Source: Dimargaris cristalligena (Eukaryota > Kickxellomycota > Dimargaritomycetes > Dimargaritales > Dimargaritaceae). From it: a stretch of 64,000 nt of DNA. The notes beneath the pieces were generated by a model. It saw only the letters and a list, made by a program, of their open reading frames with translations, had not been told where the DNA came from and searched no databases. Each line of letters opens with the position of its first letter. Within the stretch, counting starts at the first letter, position 1. Shown one piece after another: positions 12,192 through 21,771 of this stretch. The position numbers and the translations under genes are program-made. The stretch is from assembly GCA_027576995.1 (NCBI GenBank), contig JANBQC010000031.1, positions 27,700 through 91,699 on the forward strand, in the 5' to 3' direction.

Positions 12192-13175
12192 ATGCTTGGC
12201 AAGTTATCGACCTTGGTAACCCGACTTTCGCTGGTCGGGACCGCATTAATTTTGGTCACCTATCAAATCAGTCCAAGTGCCGCTTCGTCTATTGCCGACG
12301 GCCCCGGCTCGGCATACCACTTGCGTTCGCAGTTATTGCCCTTCATCCCCAAAAATGAGCTACCGCCCTCTATGGCCCGATTGGCCACTAATCCGGAAAT
12401 GAAATTCATCCGATTGGCATACGTCCCGCTGAGCAAAAAAACTCAACTCCCCGTAGTCCCCGCCGAACCAGCTGGTCGTGTCCTTAGCGAGGGACTCGGG
12501 CCCTCAGATCTCACCACCAGCACCTCCCGAAACGGCAAGCTGTACCGTGATATGGCCGTTCAAACGGAAGCCCAATCCGATTTCCCCGAGGTTCCCACAG
12601 TCCCCGTGGTTGACCTTCGCACCCGCCTTCGTCAAGAAGCCGAGGAGTACGAAAGTATCAACCACCTCTTTGGCGATGTCCTTGAGGTCTTGAAAGAGGC
12701 TAATGTGGACCCCGAGGCCCTCCTTCAGTGTTTCAAAACGAATTCCTCTGCTATGGATCCCTCGGACCCGCCCACGACTTCCTGGTCCGACGATGAGGAG
12801 TGGAAGGGAGAGGAAGAAGAAGGGTCGGTGGGAAACCAAACTCCCAGCCCCCTGTTTAAACTGAACGACCACCCGAATGTCGTTTGCTCCGCGGAAACTT
12901 TGGCCACCTTGGAAAGAATTCTGCGGGACCCGAAAGAGATTGAAAATATCACTACACTGCCGACCCAGCCGTATAACCGCGATACGGTTCTTGAAACCGA
13001 GGCCCTTCATTTGTTCCGCCAGCCCGAGACCCAGGCCATGCGGTTGGCTAATCAAATGCGGGAAGAAACCTTGGCCATGAATGGCGGCAAACTTCAGCAA
13101 CAGAAGTCACTACCAAAGCCCCAACAGCAGCTGGAGCCGTTGCAAACTAAGAAACTGAGTTGGTGGGGGCACTAA
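12192..13175 (+). CDS. Secreted protein, possible relative of the 7.6-kb protein
   Basis: Single exon, 327 residues; family not recognised. The ATG at 12192 is followed by a signal peptide (LSLVGTALILVTYQ, likely cleaved after SAA). The mature part starts with a block rich in short hydrophobic-proline motifs (SQLLPFIPKNELPPSM, then MKFIRLAYVPL). It continues with SRNGKLYRDMAVQTE, an acidic middle (DDEEWKGEEEEG) and a Gln-rich tail ending KLSWWGH. Two features resemble the protein at 7586: the A[VI]QT[DE] motif and an S[KR]NG[RK]xYR motif, plus the 'PFIP/IFMPFL' element just after the signal peptide. Only two cysteines are present, so a disulfide-knotted toxin or hydrophobin is unlikely. Secretion is predicted from sequence; a role as an effector or wall protein is speculation. 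Confidence 0.65.
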   Translation: MLGKLSTLVTRLSLVGTALILVTYQISPSAASSIADGPGSAYHLRSQLLPFIPKNELPPSMARLATNPEMKFIRLAYVPLSKKTQLPVVPAEPAGRVLSEGLGPSDLTTSTSRNGKLYRDMAVQTEAQSDFPEVPTVPVVDLRTRLRQEAEEYESINHLFGDVLEVLKEANVDPEALLQCFKTNSSAMDPSDPPTTSWSDDEEWKGEEEEGSVGNQTPSPLFKLNDHPNVVCSAETLATLERILRDPKEIENITTLPTQPYNRDTVLETEALHLFRQPETQAMRLANQMREETLAMNGGKLQQQKSLPKPQQQLEPLQTKKLSWWGH

Positions 13176-13765
13176 GCTAATTGGGGAAGAGTCGGTGCTT
13201 GAAATGTTTAGTGACAATACACCGCCGGGTGCGTAGCATTTTATCTACGGGTGTGATTATGACATGTCATTCACTACGCATACCCGCTCTATTTAACATT
13301 CAGCTTTACCATTACTCTTTTTAATGAAGAATTCAGTAACCAATAGTTATTTTTATATAAATATGACTAAATTCAATTTGGAGAAATTAGCAATAGAATG
13401 TGGACAACGGCTATCTAATTTGGCTTATATATGAGCACAGGCCTAGCGGCTGTATTGGACCACTCACTCCGGTTGTGTTCATATTAAGATGCTCATTATA
13501 AATCCCGGGATGTGGGAGCATTTATGGTTGGGGTGGTTACTATTACTCATACTCTGTCACAGTGGAATTGCTTCGCTGAATTTTACACGCCACCCTATAG
13601 TCTTTGCATTGGTCAATTCCGGCCCATTCATACCTGTCTCTTACTAGCACGATTCAACCAAATCCAACCGCTTCATTGCTTTCTTAACCTATTTCCTATC
13701 AAACCGCAACGATTACTTGCAACGGTTCATTTCTCACCTTTCTTCACCATCCCGAACCCCCCCCA
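13176..13765. other. Intergenic, presumed promoter of the MIC12-like gene
   Basis: AT-rich 590 bp followed by a pyrimidine-rich leader just before the ATG at 13766. No gene is seen. Confidence 0.5.
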
Positions 13766-14373
13766 ATGGCTGCCTCTCGCTCGGTGTCCTTCCTTGGCGG
13801 TCTCATTGTTGCCGCTGGTGCCTACTACGCCGTCAGCGTCGATGTCCTGAAAAAGTTAGAGGAAAGCCAGTCGCTTCTCAAGCGTGTAAATGCCAATCTC
13901 CGTACGGAGATGGGTGGCACCCCCGATGTAAGTTCCAATGGCTTGCTGCCTGACCCCAAGCTGTGACAGGTTGGCCGTGTTCCAACCCAAGGGAATGGCC
14001 ACTCTAGCTATAGCACCATCTCTACCCATTTGGGACTATGCCTGTAATTTTACCTCACTTCCCCCACTAACCCCCCCTCCCCTTTCAACCATTGTCTATT
14101 ATTGGGGTTAACCATGGTATTCTTGCTGGATTATAGAATACTTCCGACGACACGAAGAATGACATCGTGGACCACTCCTCGGCCGTCCCCCATATTCTAA
14201 CTGTGTATTGGACCGAAAAAGACCGCCTTTTCAATAGTATAATACCCCGGACTAAGAGCGCCTGGAATTCGGAAATTCACAATGCCGTTAACCGTCTACA
14301 CCAATTCGAAATCAACGTCCAAAATTGGTCTTGGAGTGACAAGAAGAACGGTCCCAAGGGCAAAGACCAATAG
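13766..14373 (+). CDS. MIC12: MICOS complex subunit Mic12-like protein
   Basis: Mic12 (Aim5) is a small inner-membrane subunit of MICOS, which holds cristae junctions. Two exons (13766..13927 and 14137..14373) join in phase 0 to 132 residues. The intron is 209 nt with GTAAGT donor and TTATAG acceptor. The N-terminus is a short Arg-containing segment, then one membrane helix (SVSFLGGLIVAAGAYYAVSV) and a helical DVLKKLEESQSLLKRV. The C-terminus has the family-like ending: TKSAWNSEIHNAVNRLHQF, comparable to the W-NxEI-xxxV pattern of Aim5. Length fits the family (about 110-150). The assignment rests on topology and this short motif, so another small mitochondrial membrane protein remains possible. 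It converges on the membrane-protein gene at 14776. Confidence 0.58.
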
Positions 14374-14775
14374 TACATGTTATGTTTTTATAAACGAATC
14401 CCCCCATATACTTCACTCGATAAAGCCGCCTATTATAAATAAACCCTTTTATCCAAAATATAGTTCCCCATAACTACTGCCAAATTTTTGTTCACTATTT
14501 GTGTTCTCACCAGGCCGCACTAGCTGGCAGTATACATACACACCTGAATTGGCAACAACTTTTACCCACCTTTTTATAACTATCACCTACCGCCTCAGTA
14601 TATCCTGACTCATCTCAAAACATCTTTCACTGACATCGCCATACTCTGTGCCCATGTCACCACGTTTGAAGCCTTTGTTTTTTTTTCGGTTTAGTACAAA
14701 ATAGTAGTAGCGGCTTAGGAAGAGTCATACAGAGTTGATCGATGTAATTAGGGGAAATATATCTTCTATTCAGTG
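14374..14775. other. Intergenic between convergent genes
   Basis: About 400 bp of AT-rich sequence between the 3' ends of the Mic12-like gene and the minus-strand membrane protein. It includes a T9 run near 14680. Nothing else is seen. Confidence 0.5.
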
Positions 14776-15810
14776 TCACATTTCGATGGAGATATCCGGA
14801 GACGCCGACATGGGGAAACTGGCCATGGAGAAGGATTTTTCGTCCTTGGTCGATCTGTGTTGCCTACTAGAGCCCAACGCAATGGCCGTACTGCCACTAT
14901 TGGCGGTAATCATACCGTCCGAATCCGTGATTTGCGAGCGCTGGGGTCGATGGTGACGACGGGGCGGCCTTCTAGCTTCGTGCGAGGTAGACATGGGGTC
15001 GTTGAGACCCTGGATCTCATGGTGGTAGGCTTGGAGCTGGCGGGTAAGCGCCAGTGACTCGGCTGACCATTTGATTTGCATGATGGCGTCGACCAAAATG
15101 CCAAACGTATTGCCCGTCAATATCATACATTCCAGGATCAGACAGAAGCTACACCCGACCACCGTGTAGATGCCCCCGTGCCGGAACAGCGCTTTTCGCC
15201 AATGTGATTTTTTCCCCCATCGCTGGTAAGCCATGAGGGCGAACCACGCCGCAATCAACGCACTGTAGCAGAGCAGTTCGGACCCCAGCAGATAGGTGAA
15301 CATCTGGGGCGGGGCGGCAAAATGACACTCTTGAAAGTAGCCCTTACCCATGGTCATTTCGAGGGTCAGGGCCAGGGCGCCCGCGAATTTAAGAACCTGT
15401 AGAATCAGACCAATCGAAAGGGCGAAATTGAAGAACTGACAGGCTTGGGCAATACGCCATATATACACCCCCATGACGACGGCGGTGGAGAACCAGTAGC
15501 AGAAGTTGTTGAAGTAGGGTTTGAAATTGCAGTTGGTTTCCCAGAAGTAGTCGGACACGCGACTGAGGTGGCAGCCGATGGAAATGACGGACTGGAACAT
15601 GGCCGCCGTGAACATGGACGGGGCCCGGTGCTTGAAATTAAGTTGAGTCGACACCATGGCGTTACTGATGTGGATTAATAGGGTACCAGCGAAGGCTATC
15701 ATACCCATATTGGTGGTTGTGAACCACTCGCGGTCGTAGCTCACAATAGGGTCAGTGCCATTCGTAATGTACATACCCGCCCGGGGCTGAAGGACTTGCG
15801 GGATATACAT
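14776..15810 (-). CDS. Multi-pass membrane protein, tandem paralogue A (unknown family)
   Basis: Single exon, 344 residues. Six or seven hydrophobic helices are visible, at roughly residues 35-55, 64-84, 101-121, 127-150, 169-196 and 212-233. A soluble C-terminal tail of about 95 residues follows, rich in Ser, Arg and His. Landmarks shared with the neighbour at 17617 are SYDREWFTTTNMGMIA before helix 1, AGTLLIHISNA in it, LNFKHR after it, GCH at the end of helix 2, FKPYxNNFCY before helix 3, GYFQECH with APP after helix 4, and GGIYTVV at the last helix. Several conserved cysteines lie at helix ends, as in receptors with external disulfides. A receptor-like role is possible but not shown; I do not recognise a named family. 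Start and stop are at exactly the same length as the paralogue. Confidence 0.8.
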   Translation of the reverse strand: MYIPQVLQPRAGMYITNGTDPIVSYDREWFTTTNMGMIAFAGTLLIHISNAMVSTQLNFKHRAPSMFTAAMFQSVISIGCHLSRVSDYFWETNCNFKPYFNNFCYWFSTAVVMGVYIWRIAQACQFFNFALSIGLILQVLKFAGALALTLEMTMGKGYFQECHFAAPPQMFTYLLGSELLCYSALIAAWFALMAYQRWGKKSHWRKALFRHGGIYTVVGCSFCLILECMILTGNTFGILVDAIMQIKWSAESLALTRQLQAYHHEIQGLNDPMSTSHEARRPPRRHHRPQRSQITDSDGMITANSGSTAIALGSSRQHRSTKDEKSFSMASFPMSASPDISIEM

Positions 15811-17616
15811 TGGCGTAGGTCTATGGAGTGGTAGATAGAGTAGAAACGGCCGAAGATGTATATATATAGTATAGACAAAGTAATGGTCGATGGACTATCA
15901 GAAAATACAAAATACGGACAATTCGACCGGCGGCCGGGAAAAGTAAATCACATAGGTATGCGATGAAAAGCTTTATACGATTAGAACATGGGCACCCGAG
16001 AAGCGGGAATGGATAAAAGAAGCCAATTGAATAAAAAAAAGTACGGATAATTAAGTTAATTGGAGTTAATAACAAAAGGGCACAGACGTGGAATCAGTAA
16101 GAAGAGGAGTGATCACCAACCTCTTTTATATTACAAGCATAGCTCGGCGGGTAGGTGAAGAGCGATGCGGGCTTCTCTGTGTTTTTTTTCCATCTGTTCC
16201 TGGTATAGTCGATGTAATAAGCCGGAGAGAATGATATACTGCTGAACACACGAGTGAATTCGAACTCCTTCCACCACCAGCCGCCTAGACACCGGCTTCA
16301 GGAGAAATTGCTACACCTTCCCCACTTTCCTACGGGTGATGCTCGCAATTTGTACAAAAGAAGATGAGGAACTAGACTGCAGACAACCAATACTTAAATC
16401 GTTCAACTGCAGATTCGTACAGCGCGCTTACACTGGGCCCAGCTGCCTCAACCACTTTGAAAAGGGAACCAGCACTCATTTCATCTGCGTCCTGATAGGT
16501 TTTTCTAGCGACTCTGTTCCCCATGAGAGTGGTGAGCCATCTGGGGGGGACGAGTGTGGACAAGAAAGGGTGGGAGTAGGCTCCTCTCCTGCGCTCGCCA
16601 CGCCAGTGTCGTTTGCGTAGCCACCGATTGAGTCCCATCTGCAATTATTATATAAATGGACACCGACTTGTTTACCAGTTGACTGAATCAGCTCATACAC
16701 AGGATGACTGGGAGGGGAAGTTGCTGTATACTGGATCCCATAGCCAATGTGATGCACCAAGGATCTCACAATGACTAAAGCGGAGCTTGTGGTAGATGGT
16801 ACCTAAGAGAATAGGCAAATGGTGTGTCGAAGCCGAGGCACGGGTGTGTATTGATATGAGGCGGTGTAAATAAGGAAGCGATGAACCGTCGCTAAAGGCC
16901 CAGAGTCAGTCTGGGTGATAGGAACAGATTCCTGCCTAGATCCCAGCTTAATATATAGACTAGCAGCCAGAGAAGGCTAGTACTAAAATACGAACAATTA
17001 AGAATGGCAAGAACGTGGCGTCAAAATTAGACGTTAAATGAGTTTGGATACCAGATTCATTATTTATGTAGTATGGCCAACTCGGTATTTTTCAGGAGTA
17101 TAAATAAGAGGCACCTGATTAGTTCTCAGCCGCGCCTTACTGGGCGTAAATCAGGAGAGGACCCCCTATACTCAGGCTGTATTGTGGGCAGGGTCAGCAA
17201 CACATTGCTCCTCCTGGACTCGCCTCCCAACCGTTCTAGGCCTGCCTAGAGTGGATGACTGCAAGTATCCGACAACCATCCCTGTTGCTGATTGAGTCAG
17301 GTTGCTGACCTCTGCAATCATCACCACATCACATTAATTTTTGCCTTTCTCGCATACCAAGTGCTGGGTTTAAGCGAGGATCCTCAAGTACTGCATTCCC
17401 CGTACACCTCCACCCGCTAGTCATTAAAATTGGCATGTGATTATATTAGATATTTAGGGTAAAGAGTGGGTATAGAAAATAGTGGCCTGAGTTTACGGGT
17501 TGATAAACAAGGTTGGAGCTCAAAATAGGAAAGTAAAAACATTTGAAATTAAGACGAAATCCATCAAATTGGATATCGGTTACCTGAGCCTAAAGGTGGC
17601 CGAACCAGTTTGATGG
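15811..17616. other. Intergenic between the two membrane-protein paralogues
   Basis: About 1.8 kb. Its 3'-most part (minus-strand sense) is the presumed promoter of paralogue A. Short overlapping frames around 16.3-16.8 kb on both strands look like noise. One TGAGTCA occurs at 17293. Confidence 0.5.
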
Positions 17617-18651
17617 TTACGAACGGCTAGTAGTTGCCGATTCTATTTCCGATGGGGCTTTGTAGGTGCCCCCGGATCCAGTGGCGAGACTGCTAGTCGT
17701 GCTCCGAACGCGGTCCCGCATATATCTGATGGTATTAGCCAGGGTACTCGTGTTTGAACCGCCCGGCGACGGTTTGCCGGGAGTACGCACATGCTTCAAA
17801 TTGAAATTGACGAAACCGGAAATGGGCTGGTCACCTTGGCTGCGTCGAAATTCGCGCAATTCCTGGTGCAGGCGCTTCAACTGAGCGGTGAGGGCCATTG
17901 ATTCGATGGCCCACTTGGACTGGAAAAATACTTCCAAGTGGAGGTCAAAGGTGTGGCCGGTTATGATCATACAAAGAATGGCCATGCCGAGGATACAGCA
18001 CACCACCGTATAAATGGCCCCGTAGTAATAGATTGCCGATTTCCAGGGCTGGTTGTGGCGATAGACCCGGATGGGTATAATCACGGCCCAGGCCAGAATC
18101 ATGGTAGCGTAAACCATAATCTCGCTAATCAAAAAAAGAAAGGCATCAAAAGGTGGCGTGGCATAGTGGCACTCTTGAAAGTATCCAGTACCCACCGTCA
18201 TGTGGACGGTGTAGATAATAGCGGGGATATGCTTGGCGCCCTGGCAAAGCAAGCCAAAGAACATAAAAGACCAGAAGTAGGGTGTGGCTTTGGCCAATTG
18301 CCAGCTAAATCCAGCAATAATAAGACCAGTGGAAAGGGCGTAGCAGAAGTTATTAAGGTATGGCTTGAACTGACAGTCGGTGACAAAAAAAAAATCGGAC
18401 GAGCGGCAGAAGTGACAGCCCACGGCAACCAGCGACTGGATCATGGCGACCAAAAACAGAGACGGGATACGGTGTTTAAAGTTGAGTCGGACCGATGTGA
18501 CGGCGTTACTGATATGAATCAAGAGGGTCCCAGCTAGGGCTATCATGGCCATACTGGTGGTGTTGAACCAGTGCCGGTCGTAGTTAACGACCGGGTCCGG
18601 TCCATCTTGGATAATATGATCGTTCCGAAGGACATGTAAGATCGCAGGCAT
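17617..18651 (-). CDS. Multi-pass membrane protein, tandem paralogue B (unknown family)
   Basis: The ATG at 18651 gives 344 residues, identical in length to the copy at 14776; an upstream in-frame extension to 18885 exists but lacks any match to the paralogue. The alignment starts almost at once (DPVVNYDRHWFNTTSMAMIA, then AGTLLIHISNA) and holds through the helices with few or no gaps. By eye about 45% of residues agree over the first 270. Shared elements are LNFKHR, GCH, FKPYxNNFCY, GYFQECHYATPP and GAIYTVV. The C-terminal tails diverge completely. The gene pair is same-strand and 1.8 kb apart, so it arose by tandem duplication long enough ago to diverge. Substrate or ligand is unknown. Confidence 0.8.
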   Translation of the reverse strand: MPAILHVLRNDHIIQDGPDPVVNYDRHWFNTTSMAMIALAGTLLIHISNAVTSVRLNFKHRIPSLFLVAMIQSLVAVGCHFCRSSDFFFVTDCQFKPYLNNFCYALSTGLIIAGFSWQLAKATPYFWSFMFFGLLCQGAKHIPAIIYTVHMTVGTGYFQECHYATPPFDAFLFLISEIMVYATMILAWAVIIPIRVYRHNQPWKSAIYYYGAIYTVVCCILGMAILCMIITGHTFDLHLEVFFQSKWAIESMALTAQLKRLHQELREFRRSQGDQPISGFVNFNLKHVRTPGKPSPGGSNTSTLANTIRYMRDRVRSTTSSLATGSGGTYKAPSEIESATTSRS

Positions 18652-20547
18652 GGTATGGGCGAAATTGAACGAATGGGGTCGGGCTCGGCTGACCAGCGGT
18701 GTGACTCGAATAGCGGAGGAAATGCGCCCAGTGGGAAGTTTACAGTCGACGGGATGAATAGGGGGCGAAATAGCCCAGACCGCGAAAAGCCCCGAATTAA
18801 TCCTGATACAAATAAACGGCGGGCGTACGACCGGGGGCGTTGTTTTTGGCAACAATACAAAGCGGTAGGAATATGTTGTAGACAAGGCGGGCGAGGTCGT
18901 GAATGAATTGGAATGAAAGTGGGGAAACTGTTACATATAGGGTCTTCAACCTCGGAGGAGCGAAGCGGCGGTATAATATATGAAATAGCGATGAATTACT
19001 ATATAATAATGCGTGCATAGCATAGTTTCGGGTGACATCGTATAGTAAATTGATACCGATTTGTAAATGGGCTGGTTTCTCTCGCCCGATGACCAGATGA
19101 GCTCGGCCAAAAGAAAATATCTAGCTTAGTTATCGGAGGCCTTTTTTTTTGGTTGCTCAGCCATCGAAGAACTATCAATTTGGTGGGAATAATATGTAGG
19201 GGAGATGAAATGGATGTAGTAGAAGTCGAAAGGGGGGCAGTACCACCACCTCAGCGTTCCATTCAATGCACATACGTGTGAAGTACATTATGCAGTTTAC
19301 TCAGCACTGCCGAATCCAGCACGCTATTCCTGTTCTATTATTACAGCCTCATTGACCAAAGCACTAGTAAATGAACATCTGGGTTCGTTAACATAGTAAG
19401 AAATAATAATAGAAGAGAGAAGGTTTGGGTCTGTCGAACTACTGTCTATATAATCATGGGGTAGTTTGACTGACACTCCTCGGCGACAGAATCATTGGTA
19501 ATGTATTGAATACCAGCAAGCATGATTGGCAATCGACTGTGGAAAGCAGTAATTTTATGTCATACAGCATCTCCCTAGCTCCTAGCCTGGCAGCAATACT
19601 TATAGTAGGATGTATTAGGCCATATAGTAGGGTTTTAACTGCTATACTCTACGAGGACGCAGTGTACGACGGTAGAAGAGACGAGGCAACCAGAAAGGTA
19701 ACTTCTAGTAAAGGAACTCATCCTACAGACGATGGTGGATATGGCTTGGCCCGATGCCATGATCCGCCTAATTGACCTGCTAACTCTGCCACACCACTAA
19801 CTATTGGATCGAGCTACTGAACACCATCCATCTAGTACTTTCCAGGGGGGCCGCTTGATGCGATGTCGTGACATTTCCCACTCCCTCCCCCCGTGCGCTG
19901 TGTATCTCGCTTGAATCTCATAATATTACTTACCATCCGGACCAATGTTTAAAAGAACGGCTTGTCTACGAGGAGTAAAATATAGACTAATTATCACTTT
20001 AATGCTACATAATAATGTAGCGGTACTTTTAGCCATATGTTAATTTGAGGATAATTCAATAGCCGGAAATATCGCGAGAGAAATAAAAACACTAGAAAAA
20101 TTTAAAAGACGAAGCAGGAAAGTATATACAGTATTCGCAAATAAATATTGGGAAATACAGTCGTTATAAATAATGGCAATTAGACACGCTAACCAAACAG
20201 CTACAGGTATAGTGCGCTCTAAAGTATAATATGACCTGAGGGTAATTTATTGATGCTAAAATGGAAAGTCGGAAATAGTGTATATATAACCATGTAGTTA
20301 CTATAAGTAAAATACTATGGTGGGTGTTGAGGGAGAGGATAAAGTAATAATAATACAACTGTTGTGGCGCAAACTATGCCCCCTTTATGGGCTACAGTAA
20401 TTAGATGCTATAAAAGGGAAGAGGTATAAGTGGGATGTATGACAGTGGTCAGTTATATTGATGTAATAGGCACGTGATCCAGTACATCATGTGACCTTGG
20501 GGATTCCCTCCATTCCTAGACTATAATAAAGCTATTGGGTGGTGCCC
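18652..20547. other. Intergenic, no gene supported
   Basis: About 1.9 kb between the membrane protein and cysteine dioxygenase, with the presumed promoter of paralogue B at its left edge. A consensus TATA box (TATAAAAG, plus strand) sits at 20409-20416 with no plus-strand gene behind it. A CACGTG occurs at 20471-20476. Confidence 0.5.
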
Positions 20548-21771
20548 TTAGGATTTGTGGGCGGAGGTTGAGTTTTTCACGCCATACTGGGAGTGGAAGG
20601 TTTGGCAGGTACTGGCGCGTGCGTGCCCGGTGGACTCGTTAAACGAGTGGCAAAAGTGGATGGGCGGAGTGTAAAGGTGCAGTGAAACCGAACCGCAAAC
20701 GTCGGAGCTGTTGCCCACCCGATGCAGTCCGATTCGATCGTGGATGTAGGCCACCGAGTTCTCTTTCAAGTGGGTTTCTTTTTGAATACGCAGGGGTTGT
20801 TGGGGATTTTCGTACGGATGTTGCTCATCCGTGCGGCCATTTCCGGGGCCGTTATCGATCATCGCGCGACGATGGTGGGGATGGGCGAATGCTGTCGGGG
20901 GTGAAAACGACGGGGTGTTATCACTCACACCACCATCATCATCCACAAGGATTTGGGGCCAATGGTACTGAGTTTCGATAAGACTGCCGTCCAAGACCTT
21001 CATTACACAGTGACTGCGGGCGTGGTCGTGAATGGGACTAAAATTGATAATGCACAGTACATTAAGGACCAAAAAAACCGATGCGGTAACCAATGGTTGA
21101 AGAGTATGGGTTAGCCATGGGATGTGTCAGCTGAGTGGTAAGGCCCAATTAGGGGGGTAGGTATAAAAAGCAAGTGACTGTTCGTCGCGAGAATTTGAAT
21201 GGCCAAAGCGGTCACGCACGGGCTCAAACGGTACGATGCACCCGAAACTCATTTTTGAGTTTCACTTGACAAAATTATTGGGCTAGCTTTGACTAAACAT
21301 TACACTTAACCACTCCCTCTCAATAGCTCATATAACCTGTAATATTTACAACACCCCATCTCCCTCAGTTATCAATGCGACATACCTCTTTTGACCGGGT
21401 CCCCAGGCCAGGATAAGCAAGTTGAACTGCCCGTTTCCGTCGTCAACCAGATTACGGGTGTATTTGTACTTGTCGAAGTGGGCATACTGCTGCCAGTCGG
21501 CCTTATTGGACTGGTAAGCAGACATGAGGGTTTCGACCCGTCCCACATTGACATGGTCCGAGTCCAGTCCACCGTCGCCCAGTTCAAACCGAATGGCCCG
21601 GATAAGGAAGTTGAGGTCCACCTTGAACGAGACGGAGGAGGGAAGGTTCAACGAATGGAGTAAATAGCGGAGTTGGGTTTCCTTGGACCGGTTGTCCTGC
21701 GGCAAGCAGTGCCGGTTGCAGTAGGGTGTGGTACATTGGACGGAATTAATCGCTGCCAAGGGATTCAACAT
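20548..21771 (-). CDS. CDO1: Cysteine dioxygenase, type I
   Basis: This iron enzyme of the cupin fold oxidises L-cysteine to cysteine sulfinate in the cytosol, the first step of cysteine breakdown and taurine or sulfate production. Exons complement(20548..21037, 21386..21771) join in phase 2 at GQK/SPIHDH to give 291 residues. Seen: YAHFDKYKYTRNLVDDGNG, the conserved segment before the active site; the iron ligands H132 and H134 (IHDH) and H234 (GLHRV); and Cys139 (SHCVMK) with Tyr251 (SLHLYTPP), the pair that forms the Cys-Tyr cofactor in animal enzymes. All catalytic parts are present. It is longer than the usual 200 residues because of an approximately 48-residue His/Pro/Asn-rich insertion between the ligand pairs and an N-terminal extension. 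The intron is 348 nt with GTATGT donor and TTTTAG acceptor. Confidence 0.93.

Noticed and set aside
16250..16275. TTCGAA-containing sequence resembling a tRNA T-arm.
   Set aside because: The flanking bases do not pair as a T stem and no anticodon arm could be placed.
18652..18885. Upstream in-frame extension of membrane paralogue B.
   Set aside because: It has no counterpart in paralogue A, whose start aligns with the ATG at 18651.
20548..21117. A gene with a lost start codon or frameshift near 21118 (ATGG out of frame with a hydrophobic lead-in).
   Set aside because: The hydrophobic lead-in is intron. The segment is exon 2 of cysteine dioxygenase, joined at TTTTAG/TCCC.
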